Positions 50,924 through 59,677 of a DNA stretch of 64,000 nt are shown here, one piece after another. The position numbers and the translations under genes are program-made. The notes beneath the pieces are model-generated. The model worked only from the letters and a program-made list of their open reading frames with translations, was not told where the DNA came from and ran no database searches. The stretch's first letter is position 1. Every line of letters starts with the position of its first letter. The stretch lies in the NCBI RefSeq assembly GCF_003967515.1, contig NZ_BIFQ01000001.1:3410001-3474000 (forward strand), written 5' to 3'. This DNA comes from Dictyobacter aurantiacus (GTDB taxonomy: Bacteria > Chloroflexota > Ktedonobacteria > Ktedonobacterales > Ktedonobacteraceae).

Positions 50924-51230
50924 TGGTTATACTCCCCAAACAGCCTCCCCTCATACATCGATATGTGGGACCGCCGCAATAATCTTGATCAACTATATCA
51001 TCATAGCCCTTAAAGCACAATTGACATAGGTAATTTCTCACAGGACGTAAGGTCTTACAGTTCTTCTCTTGTGGATGGGCCTGAAGTCTGACAATGTGTA
51101 TCCCTGACAGATGGTGTCACGTCAGGCATCTATAAATGATTACAAAGATAAGCACAGAAATATTCCTGCAACCCGCCCGCTGGCAGATTCGTCCTATTTA
51201 TATCAGATGTGTATATCATTACTTAAATAT
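50924..51230. other. Spacer upstream of cystathionine gamma-synthase, nothing recognised
   Basis: About 300 bp without a plausible gene. I looked for SAM-type and T-box leader motifs on the minus strand and did not see them. It ends at the hairpin element M7. Confidence 0.4.
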
Positions 51231-51368
51231 TTAAGAATGGGTCTTACCTCCGTTATCCTGGGGCATGTGAGCGCCCCCGCACGCGCGTCCGCTGTGCGGC
51301 CGCGCTAGTTTTTTTAGCTGGTGCATATGGGGTGCGCGGATGCGCACCCCATATGCACCAGCTAAAAA
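51231..51368 (-). mobile_element. Truncated hairpin element M7 next to the hydrolase gene
   Basis: Minus-strand orientation. The terminus TTAAGAATGG (51231) matches the AGAATG end type of M5. Then come the right flank (CGCACGCGCGTCCGCT, GCGGCCGCG) and a perfect 27-bp hairpin (51311-51337 and 51342-51368, GGAT loop). The other flank is missing; the hairpin ends only a few bases before the AGGAGG of the next gene. Confidence 0.7.
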
Positions 51369-51389
51369 GGTGTAGGAGGGTTTCGATAT

Positions 51390-52220
51390 ATGGATGCTTC
51401 TGAATTATTTTCGCTGGATGGGAATAAAGGTCATTGTCCTGTGGAGGTGAGCGTGGCCGAGATTCTGGCCGGACAGCCCGTCGCGTCTCCGTGTTCCGGC
51501 CGGGTGGGCGTGTTGCTGGTGCATGGACTCAATGGGGGCAAGAGCGATATGGAAGAGCTGGGCGCGTTGCTGCAGGCGCAGGGATGGTGCGTCGAGCTGA
51601 TCTTGTTGCCTGGCCATGGGACTGATGTGCGCGATATGTTGCCCATCGGCTGGGCCGAATGGGCGCAGGCGGTGCGTGAGGCGCTGCATGAACTGCGGGA
51701 GCGCTGCGATCATGTCTTCCTGGTCGGCCACTCGCTGGGCGGCGCGCTCTGCCTGCATATGGCCGCCTCCGAACCGGTGGCTGGCCTGGTGACTATGTGC
51801 GCGCCTATCTCTATGTATCCTGGCATGCTGGCCGCCGTGCGAGTAGTTAAGCGTTTTACGCCCTGGTTGCCGACGCTGCGCGAAGATGTTCGTGATAAGG
51901 AGGCCCGGCGCAGGTATGCCAGGGGAGTTTATCGCCATACACCTATGGCACCCGTTGAAAGTATGTTACAATACTTACCGTTGTTACGGGCTGAGCTGCC
52001 CAACGTGACAGCGCCGATTCTGATTATGACGGCCATTCATGATCACGTTGTGCCGGCACGTGATGGGAGAACCATCTACCGCTTGATTGGTTCACAGGAA
52101 AAGCAACTGGTAACGTTTCACCGGTCATACCACGTTATCATGAAGGATCACGATCGCGAAGAGGTGTTTGAGCGCACGCTGGCCTTTATTCAGAGGCATC
52201 TCCCATCGACATCAAGTTAA
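51390..52220 (+). CDS. Alpha/beta hydrolase (carboxylesterase or monoacylglycerol lipase-like)
   Basis: 276 residues. The oxyanion strand is VGVLLVHGLNGGKS, the nucleophile GHSLGG (about residue 115), the acid Asp in IHDHVVP and the His in RSYHVIMKDHD, a complete triad. The size and order match Est30-type carboxylesterases. A soluble enzyme. AGGAGG about ten bases before the ATG; the transcript leader must include or start after the M7 hairpin. Confidence 0.9.
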   Translation: MDASELFSLDGNKGHCPVEVSVAEILAGQPVASPCSGRVGVLLVHGLNGGKSDMEELGALLQAQGWCVELILLPGHGTDVRDMLPIGWAEWAQAVREALHELRERCDHVFLVGHSLGGALCLHMAASEPVAGLVTMCAPISMYPGMLAAVRVVKRFTPWLPTLREDVRDKEARRRYARGVYRHTPMAPVESMLQYLPLLRAELPNVTAPILIMTAIHDHVVPARDGRTIYRLIGSQEKQLVTFHRSYHVIMKDHDREEVFERTLAFIQRHLPSTSS

Positions 52221-52230
52221 GCAGGAGGTG

Positions 52231-52345
52231 CAGGAGGGCGGCTAGCCCTCCTGCCGGGGTGGGGACTTGAGCATGCTCCCAGCATGCTCGCCTACACCCC
52301 GGCAGAGAGTTTAGCATGCCCCCGGCATGCTCGCCCTGCACCCCT
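52231..52345. repeat. Cluster of GC-rich inverted repeats
   Basis: A 9-bp hairpin (52231-52239 with 52245-52253, CAGGAGGGC arms) is followed by a nested structure with outer arms TGCCGGGGT...ACCCCGGCA and inner GAGCATGCT...AGCATGCTC, and a second GCATGC pair near 52315-52330. It follows the hydrolase gene and is a likely terminator region. Confidence 0.55.
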
Positions 52346-52374
52346 TTATAGTAATTTTGGAGCTAGAGGCTACC

Positions 52375-53694
52375 TTGAAACCACATGTTAGTAATCCACC
52401 GGCATCGGAGCCAGAGACGCCACAGAAGAGAACGTGGTGGGCGGCGTCTCTCTCTAGAGGCGGTGCCGCTCTTTTTCTTCTCCTGCTGTGCCTGGTGTTT
52501 GCCATCAGTGGACGGCAGATCTGGCGTGGCTGGCCCGCGACAACCAGTGCTTCAAACGCGGAGTTCTCAAGCTCCGCTTCCGCTCCCGTGCAGGCCCCAA
52601 ATGGCGATGGTCTCTCTTCCCTGCAATTGCCCACCGGACGCACGCTGGTCTATGAACAGGTCGATCATATCTATACCATTGCTACCGGCGAGAAATCTTC
52701 CCATGCCCTGCAGACGCCTGGCTATATCTATAACCGGGCCGTTCCGGCTGTGGTGACCGCGGGGAAAGAACTGCTCTACAGCGGTGCTGGCATCTGGCGC
52801 ATGAGCCTGTCGGGTGGATCGGCGACGCAGATCGCCTCTCTCCCATCTGATCAGGTGATCACATCGATGGTGGTGAGCTCCGATGGGAGCACGCTGGCCT
52901 GGAGTAGTGCGCCAAAGGATGGTAGTGGAACGATTTCATTGTATGCCGGTCCACTGGATCATACCAGTCGCGTCTATCAGCAGCCAGCTGATAAGTGTCC
53001 CTGCTACAGGGCCTTTGCGTTTCCGAATAACGATACCCATACCCTCCTGCTTACCAACGATCGCGGGGACCACCGCAGCGTGCGCTATGGTCTATGGAAG
53101 CTCACTCTTGGTCAGGGCTCCTCGGCGCAGCCGCAGCCATACCTGAGCGATGCCGATCAGCAGGGCCCCCTGGCGCTGGCACCGCACGGCAACAACCTGC
53201 TCTACTCCACCTTCCAGGGCTATGTTCCCATGCAGGAGGAGCATGCGCCCGACGATATTTCGTCGCTGAGTTACGCGAATAGCCTGTCTGTGGCGTCTAT
53301 TGGTGGAGCGCAAACTCAGGTCGGGCGGACGCAGACGCTCCTGCCCGAGCAAGGTGATCTGGAGAATACCGAGGAGTATCGTTGGGTATCAACCCCGCAG
53401 TTCAGTCCCGATGCCCGGATGCTGGCCTATACCGAGTTTTCTGTTAGCAACGTGAAGCATTTTCCGCGTCAGTATGCCCTGTACACGGTTGATCTGCATG
53501 GTGCCAGTGGGGCGAAGCCACAACTCCTGGCGACCTCCACAGCCCATTATATGGAGACCGGTGCCTGGTTGGACGATCATACCGTTACCTTCTATGCCGA
53601 CAATGCGCTCTACGCGCTGGATATCCAGCAGCACAGTGTTGCCCGCATCACAGCAACCGGAGCGTATGCTGATGTTATCGCGGCGATAGAATGA
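52375..53694 (+). CDS. Membrane-anchored beta-propeller protein (TolB/WD40-like)
   Basis: About 439 residues. One N-terminal signal-anchor helix (LFLLLLCLVFAISG) and then an outside domain of repeated blades such as VVSSDGSTLAWSSAP, LAPHGNNLLYSTF, and FSPDARMLAYTEF, the TolB/PD40-type pattern. No catalytic domain follows, so it is a scaffold or sensor. The start is uncertain: TTG at 52375 has AGAGG five bases upstream, whereas the earlier ATG at 52327 lies in the inverted-repeat cluster without a ribosome site. The carotenoid gene follows at 7 bp, so they are co-transcribed. Confidence 0.75.
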   Translation: MKPHVSNPPASEPETPQKRTWWAASLSRGGAALFLLLLCLVFAISGRQIWRGWPATTSASNAEFSSSASAPVQAPNGDGLSSLQLPTGRTLVYEQVDHIYTIATGEKSSHALQTPGYIYNRAVPAVVTAGKELLYSGAGIWRMSLSGGSATQIASLPSDQVITSMVVSSDGSTLAWSSAPKDGSGTISLYAGPLDHTSRVYQQPADKCPCYRAFAFPNNDTHTLLLTNDRGDHRSVRYGLWKLTLGQGSSAQPQPYLSDADQQGPLALAPHGNNLLYSTFQGYVPMQEEHAPDDISSLSYANSLSVASIGGAQTQVGRTQTLLPEQGDLENTEEYRWVSTPQFSPDARMLAYTEFSVSNVKHFPRQYALYTVDLHGASGAKPQLLATSTAHYMETGAWLDDHTVTFYADNALYALDIQQHSVARITATGAYADVIAAIE

Positions 53695-53701
53695 GGCGAT
53701 T

Positions 53702-54574
53702 GTGAAGCGCAACTCGACTGGTTTGCGAGCCCTATTTGTGGTACTGATAGGGCTCTTTGTTTTTTGCTATCCTTTTGCGGTCATCGGTGTGGCCTTTGAT
53801 GTCAGGCCACCTTTTTCTCTGGATTGGGCCGGTAGCTTCCTGCTCTTTTTAGAGGGCGGCATTCTGCTGCTGGCCGCCATGCTTTGCTATGGTCCGCTGC
53901 CCGCTCTGTGCGCGGGCATTGCGATCATCGTGCTCTCATACCTGGTGGAGACTCTGGGTGTCAACACCGGCTTCCCCTTTGGCGTCTATCACTACACCCC
54001 CGTCTTATTGCCGCGCCTGCCTGGTGGGGTCCCGTTGGCCGTTATGTTTGCCTGGATACTGATTGTCCTGGGTGGTTACGGTATTGTGAAACGCCGCCTG
54101 CCTCTTAAACGTAGCATAAGGGTAGGGGAGGCATTGTCTGTTGCGATACTGGCGACACTTTTGGATCTGGCGATTGAACCTGTAGCGGCTCATGTTGTGT
54201 TGTACTGGCGGTGGGAAGTGAGAGGCTCAATGGACTACTATGGGGTACCGTTGATGAATTTTGTGGCATGGTTTGTAGTCGCGTTCGTGCTGGTGGTCGT
54301 GGTGAATGTGATATTGCAACAAGGGAGAAATATTCTACGGTTTTCTCAACACGGACAGGTGGACCGGGCGAGTGTGCAGAAGGCGGGAAGAGTTGAGCGA
54401 CTGGCAATGCTGGCCCCATGCATCCTCTTTAGCTGTAGCCTGTTTATGTTTGGCCTCGTTGATCTCACCCATGGTTACTTTCTCGGCTCGGCCTGTGCCC
54501 TCGGTGCCGGTCTGCTCATCCTCCTCCTCTGGCGTTTCGTGCGTGCGCAACCTGTTTCTGATTATGCCGGATAA
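53702..54574 (+). CDS. CruF-like carotenoid hydratase
   Basis: 290 residues, about seven membrane helices. The conserved blocks ETLGVNTGFPFGVYHYT and DLAIEPVAAHVVLYWRW, YYGVPLMNFVAWF are those of the CruF/bisanhydrobacterioruberin hydratase family (DUF422), which adds water to the psi end of carotenoids. GTG start. It converges with the glycosyltransferase gene, overlapping it by 13 bp at the 3' ends. Together with the desaturase nearby it suggests a polar acyclic carotenoid. Confidence 0.87.
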   Translation: MKRNSTGLRALFVVLIGLFVFCYPFAVIGVAFDVRPPFSLDWAGSFLLFLEGGILLLAAMLCYGPLPALCAGIAIIVLSYLVETLGVNTGFPFGVYHYTPVLLPRLPGGVPLAVMFAWILIVLGGYGIVKRRLPLKRSIRVGEALSVAILATLLDLAIEPVAAHVVLYWRWEVRGSMDYYGVPLMNFVAWFVVAFVLVVVVNVILQQGRNILRFSQHGQVDRASVQKAGRVERLAMLAPCILFSCSLFMFGLVDLTHGYFLGSACALGAGLLILLLWRFVRAQPVSDYAG

Positions 54575-55767
54575 TATCGCCCCTTCCACGAGGTGCCCGT
54601 TTTACTATAGTGCCAGCGGATCGCGTTGAGCAAGATAAGGCATTCAATGATGATCGAGAGAGCATGCAGCAGACTGAATAGCAGAGCCTGTCCCAGATTT
54701 CGTCGATTGAAGCGCAGCGCCAGCAGTACGCGCATAAAGATGGGTAGTAGCGTGGCTAGCAGCGCCAGCACGATGATGAGTGGACTCGCCATCAGCAGCA
54801 GGCTGGCGATGAGGACGATAGGAGGCGCTACAAAGAGCAGCAGATTGAGTATCAGGGCCCCCAGGGCGAATACGAGTGAATAGTTGTAGAAGGCAAACAG
54901 ATTTTTCGAGAAGCCCGACCAGACCTCCGTGAATGAGTGATACATGCGGCACTCGGTCTGTTCCTGCGCGTCTACATAGGACATGCGATAGCCAGACGCC
55001 TTGATGGCGCGTGCCAGCAGGACATCCTCCAGAATACGCCCCTTGACCACGGTGTGTCCGCCAATCTTTTCGTAGGCGCTGCGCTGAAAACAGAGCATCT
55101 GCCCGTTGCCAGTTGCCAGGCTGGGCTCGGGACGCCGGTAGATCAATGCTACCGGAAGCAGGGTCATGATCGTGAAGTTGAGCAAGGGGATGATCAATTG
55201 TTCTCCCGGGCCGCCCAGTATCTGCGCTGGCTGCGCCGTTAGTAGTTGTACCCCCAGACGTCGCATCTGTCCGATTACTGCCTTTACCATGTCCGGCTGA
55301 TGGATGGTATCGGCGTCGGTGAAGAGGATATATTCTCCTCGCGCCTGTTGGGCCAGCTGCTGGCAGGCGAAGTTCTTACCTATCCATCCCGGTGGAAGAG
55401 CGCCACCCCGTAGCAGGCGCAGACGATCGTTTTGATGAAGTGGGAGCTCGTCGATCAGACCTTGCACGATCGCCGCCGTTCGATCGCTGCTCTGGTCGTC
55501 CAGCACCAGGATTTCGAGTCGCTGATAGCGTTGAGCGAGCAGCGAGCGCACGCACGTTCCTATATTCGCCTCCTCGTTGCGCGCTGGAACCAGGACCGAT
55601 ACCAGCGGCTCCTCGCTATCCATGGAGCTATCCTGGGGGACGCGCAGGAGTGTAAACGTATATAGATTGATCAGCAGGATGCTGAAGTTGATCAGTAAAA
55701 TAAATAAGAGCATACTGAGCAAAGCCGGGATGGCGATAGATACGATAAAATGCTCGAAAGGGATCAT
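54562..55767 (-). CDS. Membrane glycosyltransferase family 2 (carotenoid cluster)
   Basis: 401 residues: an N-terminal helix, a GT-A domain with VSVLVPARNEEANI, LDDQSSDRT, the DxD-like FTDADTIHQP and the acceptor-site region EQTECRMYHSF, and three C-terminal membrane helices. It resembles CruG or CrtQ, which glycosylate hydroxylated carotenoids, and context supports that. HpnB-like hopanoid transferases are an alternative. Eight bases separate it from the acyltransferase gene upstream. Confidence 0.83.
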   Translation of the reverse strand: MIPFEHFIVSIAIPALLSMLLFILLINFSILLINLYTFTLLRVPQDSSMDSEEPLVSVLVPARNEEANIGTCVRSLLAQRYQRLEILVLDDQSSDRTAAIVQGLIDELPLHQNDRLRLLRGGALPPGWIGKNFACQQLAQQARGEYILFTDADTIHQPDMVKAVIGQMRRLGVQLLTAQPAQILGGPGEQLIIPLLNFTIMTLLPVALIYRRPEPSLATGNGQMLCFQRSAYEKIGGHTVVKGRILEDVLLARAIKASGYRMSYVDAQEQTECRMYHSFTEVWSGFSKNLFAFYNYSLVFALGALILNLLLFVAPPIVLIASLLLMASPLIIVLALLATLLPIFMRVLLALRFNRRNLGQALLFSLLHALSIIIECLILLNAIRWHYSKTGTSWKGRYYPA

Positions 55768-55775
55768 GAAGACCT

Positions 55776-56528
55776 CTATTGATGCTGTATTTGTTTGCGC
55801 AGGAGTGCTGCGTCAAACAGTCTATTGGTTGATGCGCGACCATGCATGATCTGGGTAAAGCCGCTGTAGTTGCTGTGTATGACGTCATCGCGCAGCTGAT
55901 CCAGTTCGGCAGCGACTTTTTCCTGTAGACATGCGGTGTAGTGCTTTAAGAAGCCGCGTGTCTGCAGTTCGGCCTCACCTATCTTCAGCGGTTCTCCCAG
56001 GCTGATGTAGAGGTCGGGCCGCTGCTCCGCCAGGTATTCGATGCGAATGGCGGCCGGATAGACCAGCGCTGGCGCGGCCAGCCTGGCGATGTGGGCCGCG
56101 CCACTGAAAAAGGTGAGCGGCCGGTAGTCATTGGGAGAGATCTCACCCTGTGGGAAGAGCCAGACCATGCGTCCCCTCCGCTGCTTGAGCAGCTTGCCGG
56201 CGTAGTTGACGCTCTGCATGGCCGAGCGCGCATTGTGGCGATCAACCGAGAAACAGCCGACCCAGCGGAAGAAGAAGTAGCGTTTGAGCTGCGCCTCCTC
56301 CATCATCAGGTAGCCGTCCAGCTTCAGATGCCGTTCGACGAGGGCAGCCACATAGCCGTCCCACCAGCTGGAATGGTTGGCGCAGATAATAATGGGGAGC
56401 CGGCGCTGTTCTTCTGTCAGTGGCTCCTGCATGCGGAAAAAGATCCGGTCAAAGTGCCCGCGTAGCGATGTACGTATTAATAGCCAGACCAGTTGCTCGC
56501 CCGGCGTAAACTTACGAGCAGGTATCAT
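55776..56528 (-). CDS. PlsC-like acyltransferase (carotenoid cluster)
   Basis: 250 residues. The catalytic HX4D is NHSSWWDG, the second motif VDRHNARS, and the phosphate-site motif FPQGE (in place of FPEGT). A 1-acylglycerol-3-phosphate acyltransferase fold. Located upstream of the carotenoid glycosyltransferase and divergent from crtI, it may acylate the sugar of a carotenoid glycoside, as CrtO does for staphyloxanthin, or act in phospholipid synthesis. Confidence 0.82.
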   Translation of the reverse strand: MIPARKFTPGEQLVWLLIRTSLRGHFDRIFFRMQEPLTEEQRRLPIIICANHSSWWDGYVAALVERHLKLDGYLMMEEAQLKRYFFFRWVGCFSVDRHNARSAMQSVNYAGKLLKQRRGRMVWLFPQGEISPNDYRPLTFFSGAAHIARLAAPALVYPAAIRIEYLAEQRPDLYISLGEPLKIGEAELQTRGFLKHYTACLQEKVAAELDQLRDDVIHSNYSGFTQIMHGRASTNRLFDAALLRKQIQHQ

Positions 56529-56597
56529 TTATGGCTGTCTCCTTACCCATCAGGGATAATGCTAACATCTTCTTTGAGAATATTATAGCGAGGTATA

Positions 56598-58166
56598 ATG
56601 ATGTCTGTATATAAAAAGATTTTAATTGTGGGAGCGGGTATTGGTGGGCTGTCGGCATCCATCCACCTGGCGGCTCAGGGGCACTCAGTTTCGCTGCTGG
56701 AACGCCAGCCGCGCGTGGGCGGTAAGCTGAACCTGATTAGGCAGGATGGTTTTAGCTTTGATACCGGTCCCTCACTGATTACGATGCCCTATGTGTTGCG
56801 CGATCTATTTCAATCGGCTGGTCGTCGGCTGGAGGATTATCTGGATCTGCAGCCGCTGGAGGAGACGTGCCGCTATTTCTATCGCGATGGTGCTATCCTG
56901 CATGCCTGGCGCGATCGACAGCGCTTCACCCGGGAGATCACCCGCTTCAGCCAGCGCGACGGCGAGTCATTCCAGCGCTTCTTCGAGGCCGCCCGTACGC
57001 TCTTCGCGGCCTCGGCCGATCCCTTCCTCTACAACAGTCTGGGGAGCCCGCTGGATGTGGTGCAGACCTTTCTGCGCTTCGTGCTGCAGGGACATTCCGG
57101 CATGTCAGAGGAGGAGCAGGGGCAACTGCCTGAACGCCTCAAAGCTGTGCTAACCGCCCTCTCTCCCACGACGCTGGACCGATATATCAGTACCTTTTTT
57201 GAGGATGCCCATATTCGTCAGCTTTTCGATCGTTACGCTACCTATAATGGTTCGTCGCCCTACCAGGTGGCCTCGGTGTATAGCATCATCCCCTATGTCG
57301 AGATGGCCGATGGCGGCTGGTATCCGCGCGGTGGCATCTACGCGCTGGCGCGGGCACTGGAGAAACTGGCACGGGAACTGGGTGTGACCATCTGCACCGG
57401 TTGCGGGGTGCGCCGCATCCTGGTCGAGCGCGGCAAGGCCAGTGGCGCCGTTCTGGATGATGGACGCGTCCTGCGCAGCGACCTGGTAGTAGCCAATAGC
57501 GACGTGGTAACGACGTATCGCGAACTGCTCTCGCCGTCCATACGTCAGTCGCGTTATACTCGGCGCCTGGAGCGGTTAGAACCATCCAGTTCGGGCTTTG
57601 TACTCTTGCTGGGCACTAGCAAGCAATATCCAGCTCTGTCCCATCACAACATTTTCTTCTCCGATGATTATCCGGCCGAGTTTGCCGATCTGTTTGAGCG
57701 CAAAGTTCCTCAGCACGATCCCACCATCTATATCTGTGCCACCACGCGTACCGATGCCAGCCAGGCTCCGGCGGGCCACGAAAACCTGTTTATCCTGGTC
57801 AACGCTCCCTATCTGACCGATCATGCGAACTGGCGACGCGACGCGGCGGCGTACCGCGACCGGGTCCTGGATACACTGGCCCGCTATCCCCAGATCGACC
57901 TGGGCGATATTCGTGAGCACCTTGTCTACGAACATATGCTGACGCCCGAGGATTTTCAGCGCAACTACGGGTCCAACGCCGGCTCCATCTATGGACTCTC
58001 CTCGAATGATCTCATGGCCCCTTTTACGCGGCCGGGTAACCGAGCCGCGCACATCAAGGGACTCTATTTCGTAGGCGGCAGCACCCATCCGGGTGGAGGG
58101 GTCCCTCTAGTAATGTTGTCTGGCAGGATCGTCGCTCAACTGATCGCCGAAGATCATACCCGCTGA
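56598..58166 (+). CDS. crtI: Phytoene desaturase (CrtI-type)
   Basis: 522 residues. The FAD dinucleotide motif GAGIGGLSASIHLA...ERQPRVGGK is at 12-42, DTGPSLITMP follows near 54, and the C-terminal family signature GLYFVGGSTHPGGGVPLVMLSG near 492-515 is intact. CrtI/CrtN enzymes insert double bonds into phytoene or diapophytoene; which C-number and how many steps cannot be read. Two consecutive ATG codons follow GAGG; the second has the better spacing. It is divergent from the acyltransferase gene, with 69 bp between them. Confidence 0.92.
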   Translation: MMSVYKKILIVGAGIGGLSASIHLAAQGHSVSLLERQPRVGGKLNLIRQDGFSFDTGPSLITMPYVLRDLFQSAGRRLEDYLDLQPLEETCRYFYRDGAILHAWRDRQRFTREITRFSQRDGESFQRFFEAARTLFAASADPFLYNSLGSPLDVVQTFLRFVLQGHSGMSEEEQGQLPERLKAVLTALSPTTLDRYISTFFEDAHIRQLFDRYATYNGSSPYQVASVYSIIPYVEMADGGWYPRGGIYALARALEKLARELGVTICTGCGVRRILVERGKASGAVLDDGRVLRSDLVVANSDVVTTYRELLSPSIRQSRYTRRLERLEPSSSGFVLLLGTSKQYPALSHHNIFFSDDYPAEFADLFERKVPQHDPTIYICATTRTDASQAPAGHENLFILVNAPYLTDHANWRRDAAAYRDRVLDTLARYPQIDLGDIREHLVYEHMLTPEDFQRNYGSNAGSIYGLSSNDLMAPFTRPGNRAAHIKGLYFVGGSTHPGGGVPLVMLSGRIVAQLIAEDHTR

Positions 58167-58318
58167 TCGGCATATTTCGCAATCTGGTGTACCCAGATTG
58201 TATAATTGTCGTTGTGTTCGTGTTAGAATGTTTGCGTTGCCGCTTGCTGAAAAGGGGCACGAACGATCGCGTAGATGCTGGGCTATGTACAAGGTATGAG
58301 ATAGAGAGGAGCCTCCTC

Positions 58319-58744
58319 ATGGCGAACATCCCCGACAATGTAAAATGGTATCTGGCCGAACTGGTAGAAGAGATTAAGATCGAAGGTGAGAGCGAGAACG
58401 TGGTTCACAACAACCTGGTCCTGATCCGCGCGGACTCACCGGAGGAGGCTTATCGCAAGGCGCTGGCCAAAGGTGCGGAACTAAACGACGTCTATGAAAG
58501 TCCCGATGGTAAGCAGGTCAGAGTCACCTTCCGTGGACTCAGTGACCTGAACGCGATCCTTGACGAGCTTGAGGACGGGGCCGAAATCGCCTACGAAGAG
58601 ATGACTGGCGTCACCGAAGACGAGATCGAGGAGATGCTGCCCGACAAAGACCAGCTCGGCGTCTTCCAGTCCGACGATTCCGATACTCCGGACATCCTGG
58701 AAGAGGCCATGCGCATCATCCGCAACTCCGAACATAACCAATAA
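58319..58744 (+). CDS. DUF4288 protein
   Basis: A 141-residue, very acidic soluble protein. The start WYLAELVEEIKIEGE, VHNNLVLIRADSPEEAYRKA and FRGLSDLNAILDELEDGAEI match DUF4288, whose role is unknown. GAGGAG nine bases before the ATG sets the start; a 44-residue longer frame is not supported. The last 50 residues are Asp/Glu-rich. It is followed by a compound hairpin element. Confidence 0.85.
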   Translation: MANIPDNVKWYLAELVEEIKIEGESENVVHNNLVLIRADSPEEAYRKALAKGAELNDVYESPDGKQVRVTFRGLSDLNAILDELEDGAEIAYEEMTGVTEDEIEEMLPDKDQLGVFQSDDSDTPDILEEAMRIIRNSEHNQ

Positions 58745-58784
58745 TCCCATAGCCCCGGTTTTGCCGCAAGGCGGTTGCGGGCCC

Positions 58785-59018
58785 GACCAGCTCCCAGGTT
58801 CGTTATGTGTTGGTGCGGTGGGTGCGCAGCCGTGCACACCACCCCACCATATAGAACCAGTGCGTCTGCTACGCGACACACCGGTTCTATATGGTGGTGC
58901 AACAGGGGCGCGGATGTGCCCCTGTTGCACCACCATACAAAAACTGGGCGGCCGCGGAGCGGACGCGCGTGCGGTGGCGCGCACGTGTCCCCAACATGAC
59001 GGAAGTCAGATACATTCT
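58785..59018 (+). mobile_element. Compound hairpin element M8
   Basis: An opening GTGTTGGTGCGGTGGG without a partner is followed by a 15-bp pair (58844-58858 with 58883-58897) that overlaps a perfect 20-bp hairpin (58890-58909 with 58918-58937), then the family right flank GCGGCCGCGGAGCGGACGCG, CCCCAACATGACGG and the end CATTCT (59018). It looks like one element inserted in or recombined with another. The rest of 58745-59083 is spacer. Confidence 0.65.
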
Positions 59019-59083
59019 AAGATATGTGAAATAAAAATGGCAGGATGCTATCCCAGCAGAATCGTAGGAAGGGATTTCATATT

Positions 59084-59587
59084 ATGGAAGCATTAAGAAA
59101 TTTAAGAAGACGCCAGAGGATTGCTTTCAACTATGGATTGTGGCTAGCTCTGTTAGGGACTTTTTTAATAGCTATATTGGACGCTTTTGATGGCTACAGG
59201 CACATGATGACTTTTGTAGATAACTATATGTATCTAGTAGTTTATTTTCTAGCTGGAATGCTTACTGCTAGAAAAGCTGGCGTCGTGACTCATTCCGGTC
59301 TGGCTGGTAGATGGACTGCTTTTTTCTCCGTGCTTTTCGGTCTGGTTTATGAGGCGATTGTCTACCTTTTCCAGTTTGCAGCCTTCCACACGCTTCCCAA
59401 ATTTATTACCGACATAGAGTTTGGAGATGTTCATGCGCCGATTACGCTCATCTTTTTATCGCTTATAGCCTGCGGCTTACTTGCATTTGTTACCGCCCTG
59501 ACGGTGGTTATCGGTTGGGGGATTGGAGCTCTAGGTGGTTTGTTGGGTAAGGCAATGTTTAAGGCACCCGCAGGTAGTGATTATTAA
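59084..59587 (+). CDS. Four-helix membrane protein of unknown function
   Basis: 167 residues with four predicted membrane helices (about 12-30, 40-60, 75-95 and 118-150). I recognise no family. The first third uses AT-rich codons (AGA, TTA, ATA), unlike its neighbours, whereas the rest is normal, hinting at recent acquisition or recombination. The start is the ATG with AGGAAGGG upstream; the longer frame has no support. It stands between M8 and the P450 gene. Confidence 0.65.
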   Translation: MEALRNLRRRQRIAFNYGLWLALLGTFLIAILDAFDGYRHMMTFVDNYMYLVVYFLAGMLTARKAGVVTHSGLAGRWTAFFSVLFGLVYEAIVYLFQFAAFHTLPKFITDIEFGDVHAPITLIFLSLIACGLLAFVTALTVVIGWGIGALGGLLGKAMFKAPAGSDY

Positions 59588-59677
59588 AATAAGGGTACTA
59601 TAAGGGTAGTGTGGCATCGTTTTCTTTATGTGGTCTTTGATGTTGAGCAGGCCAGATATGACATGAAAGGATACTCT

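Noticed and set aside
50924..51110. SAM riboswitch or T-box upstream of cystathionine gamma-synthase
   Set aside because: None of the core motifs of these leaders was visible on the minus strand; only an ordinary Shine-Dalgarno is present.
1477..58937. Hairpin elements as integron attC sites
   Set aside because: No integrase gene is present, and the stems are perfect without the extrahelical bases and bulges typical of attC.
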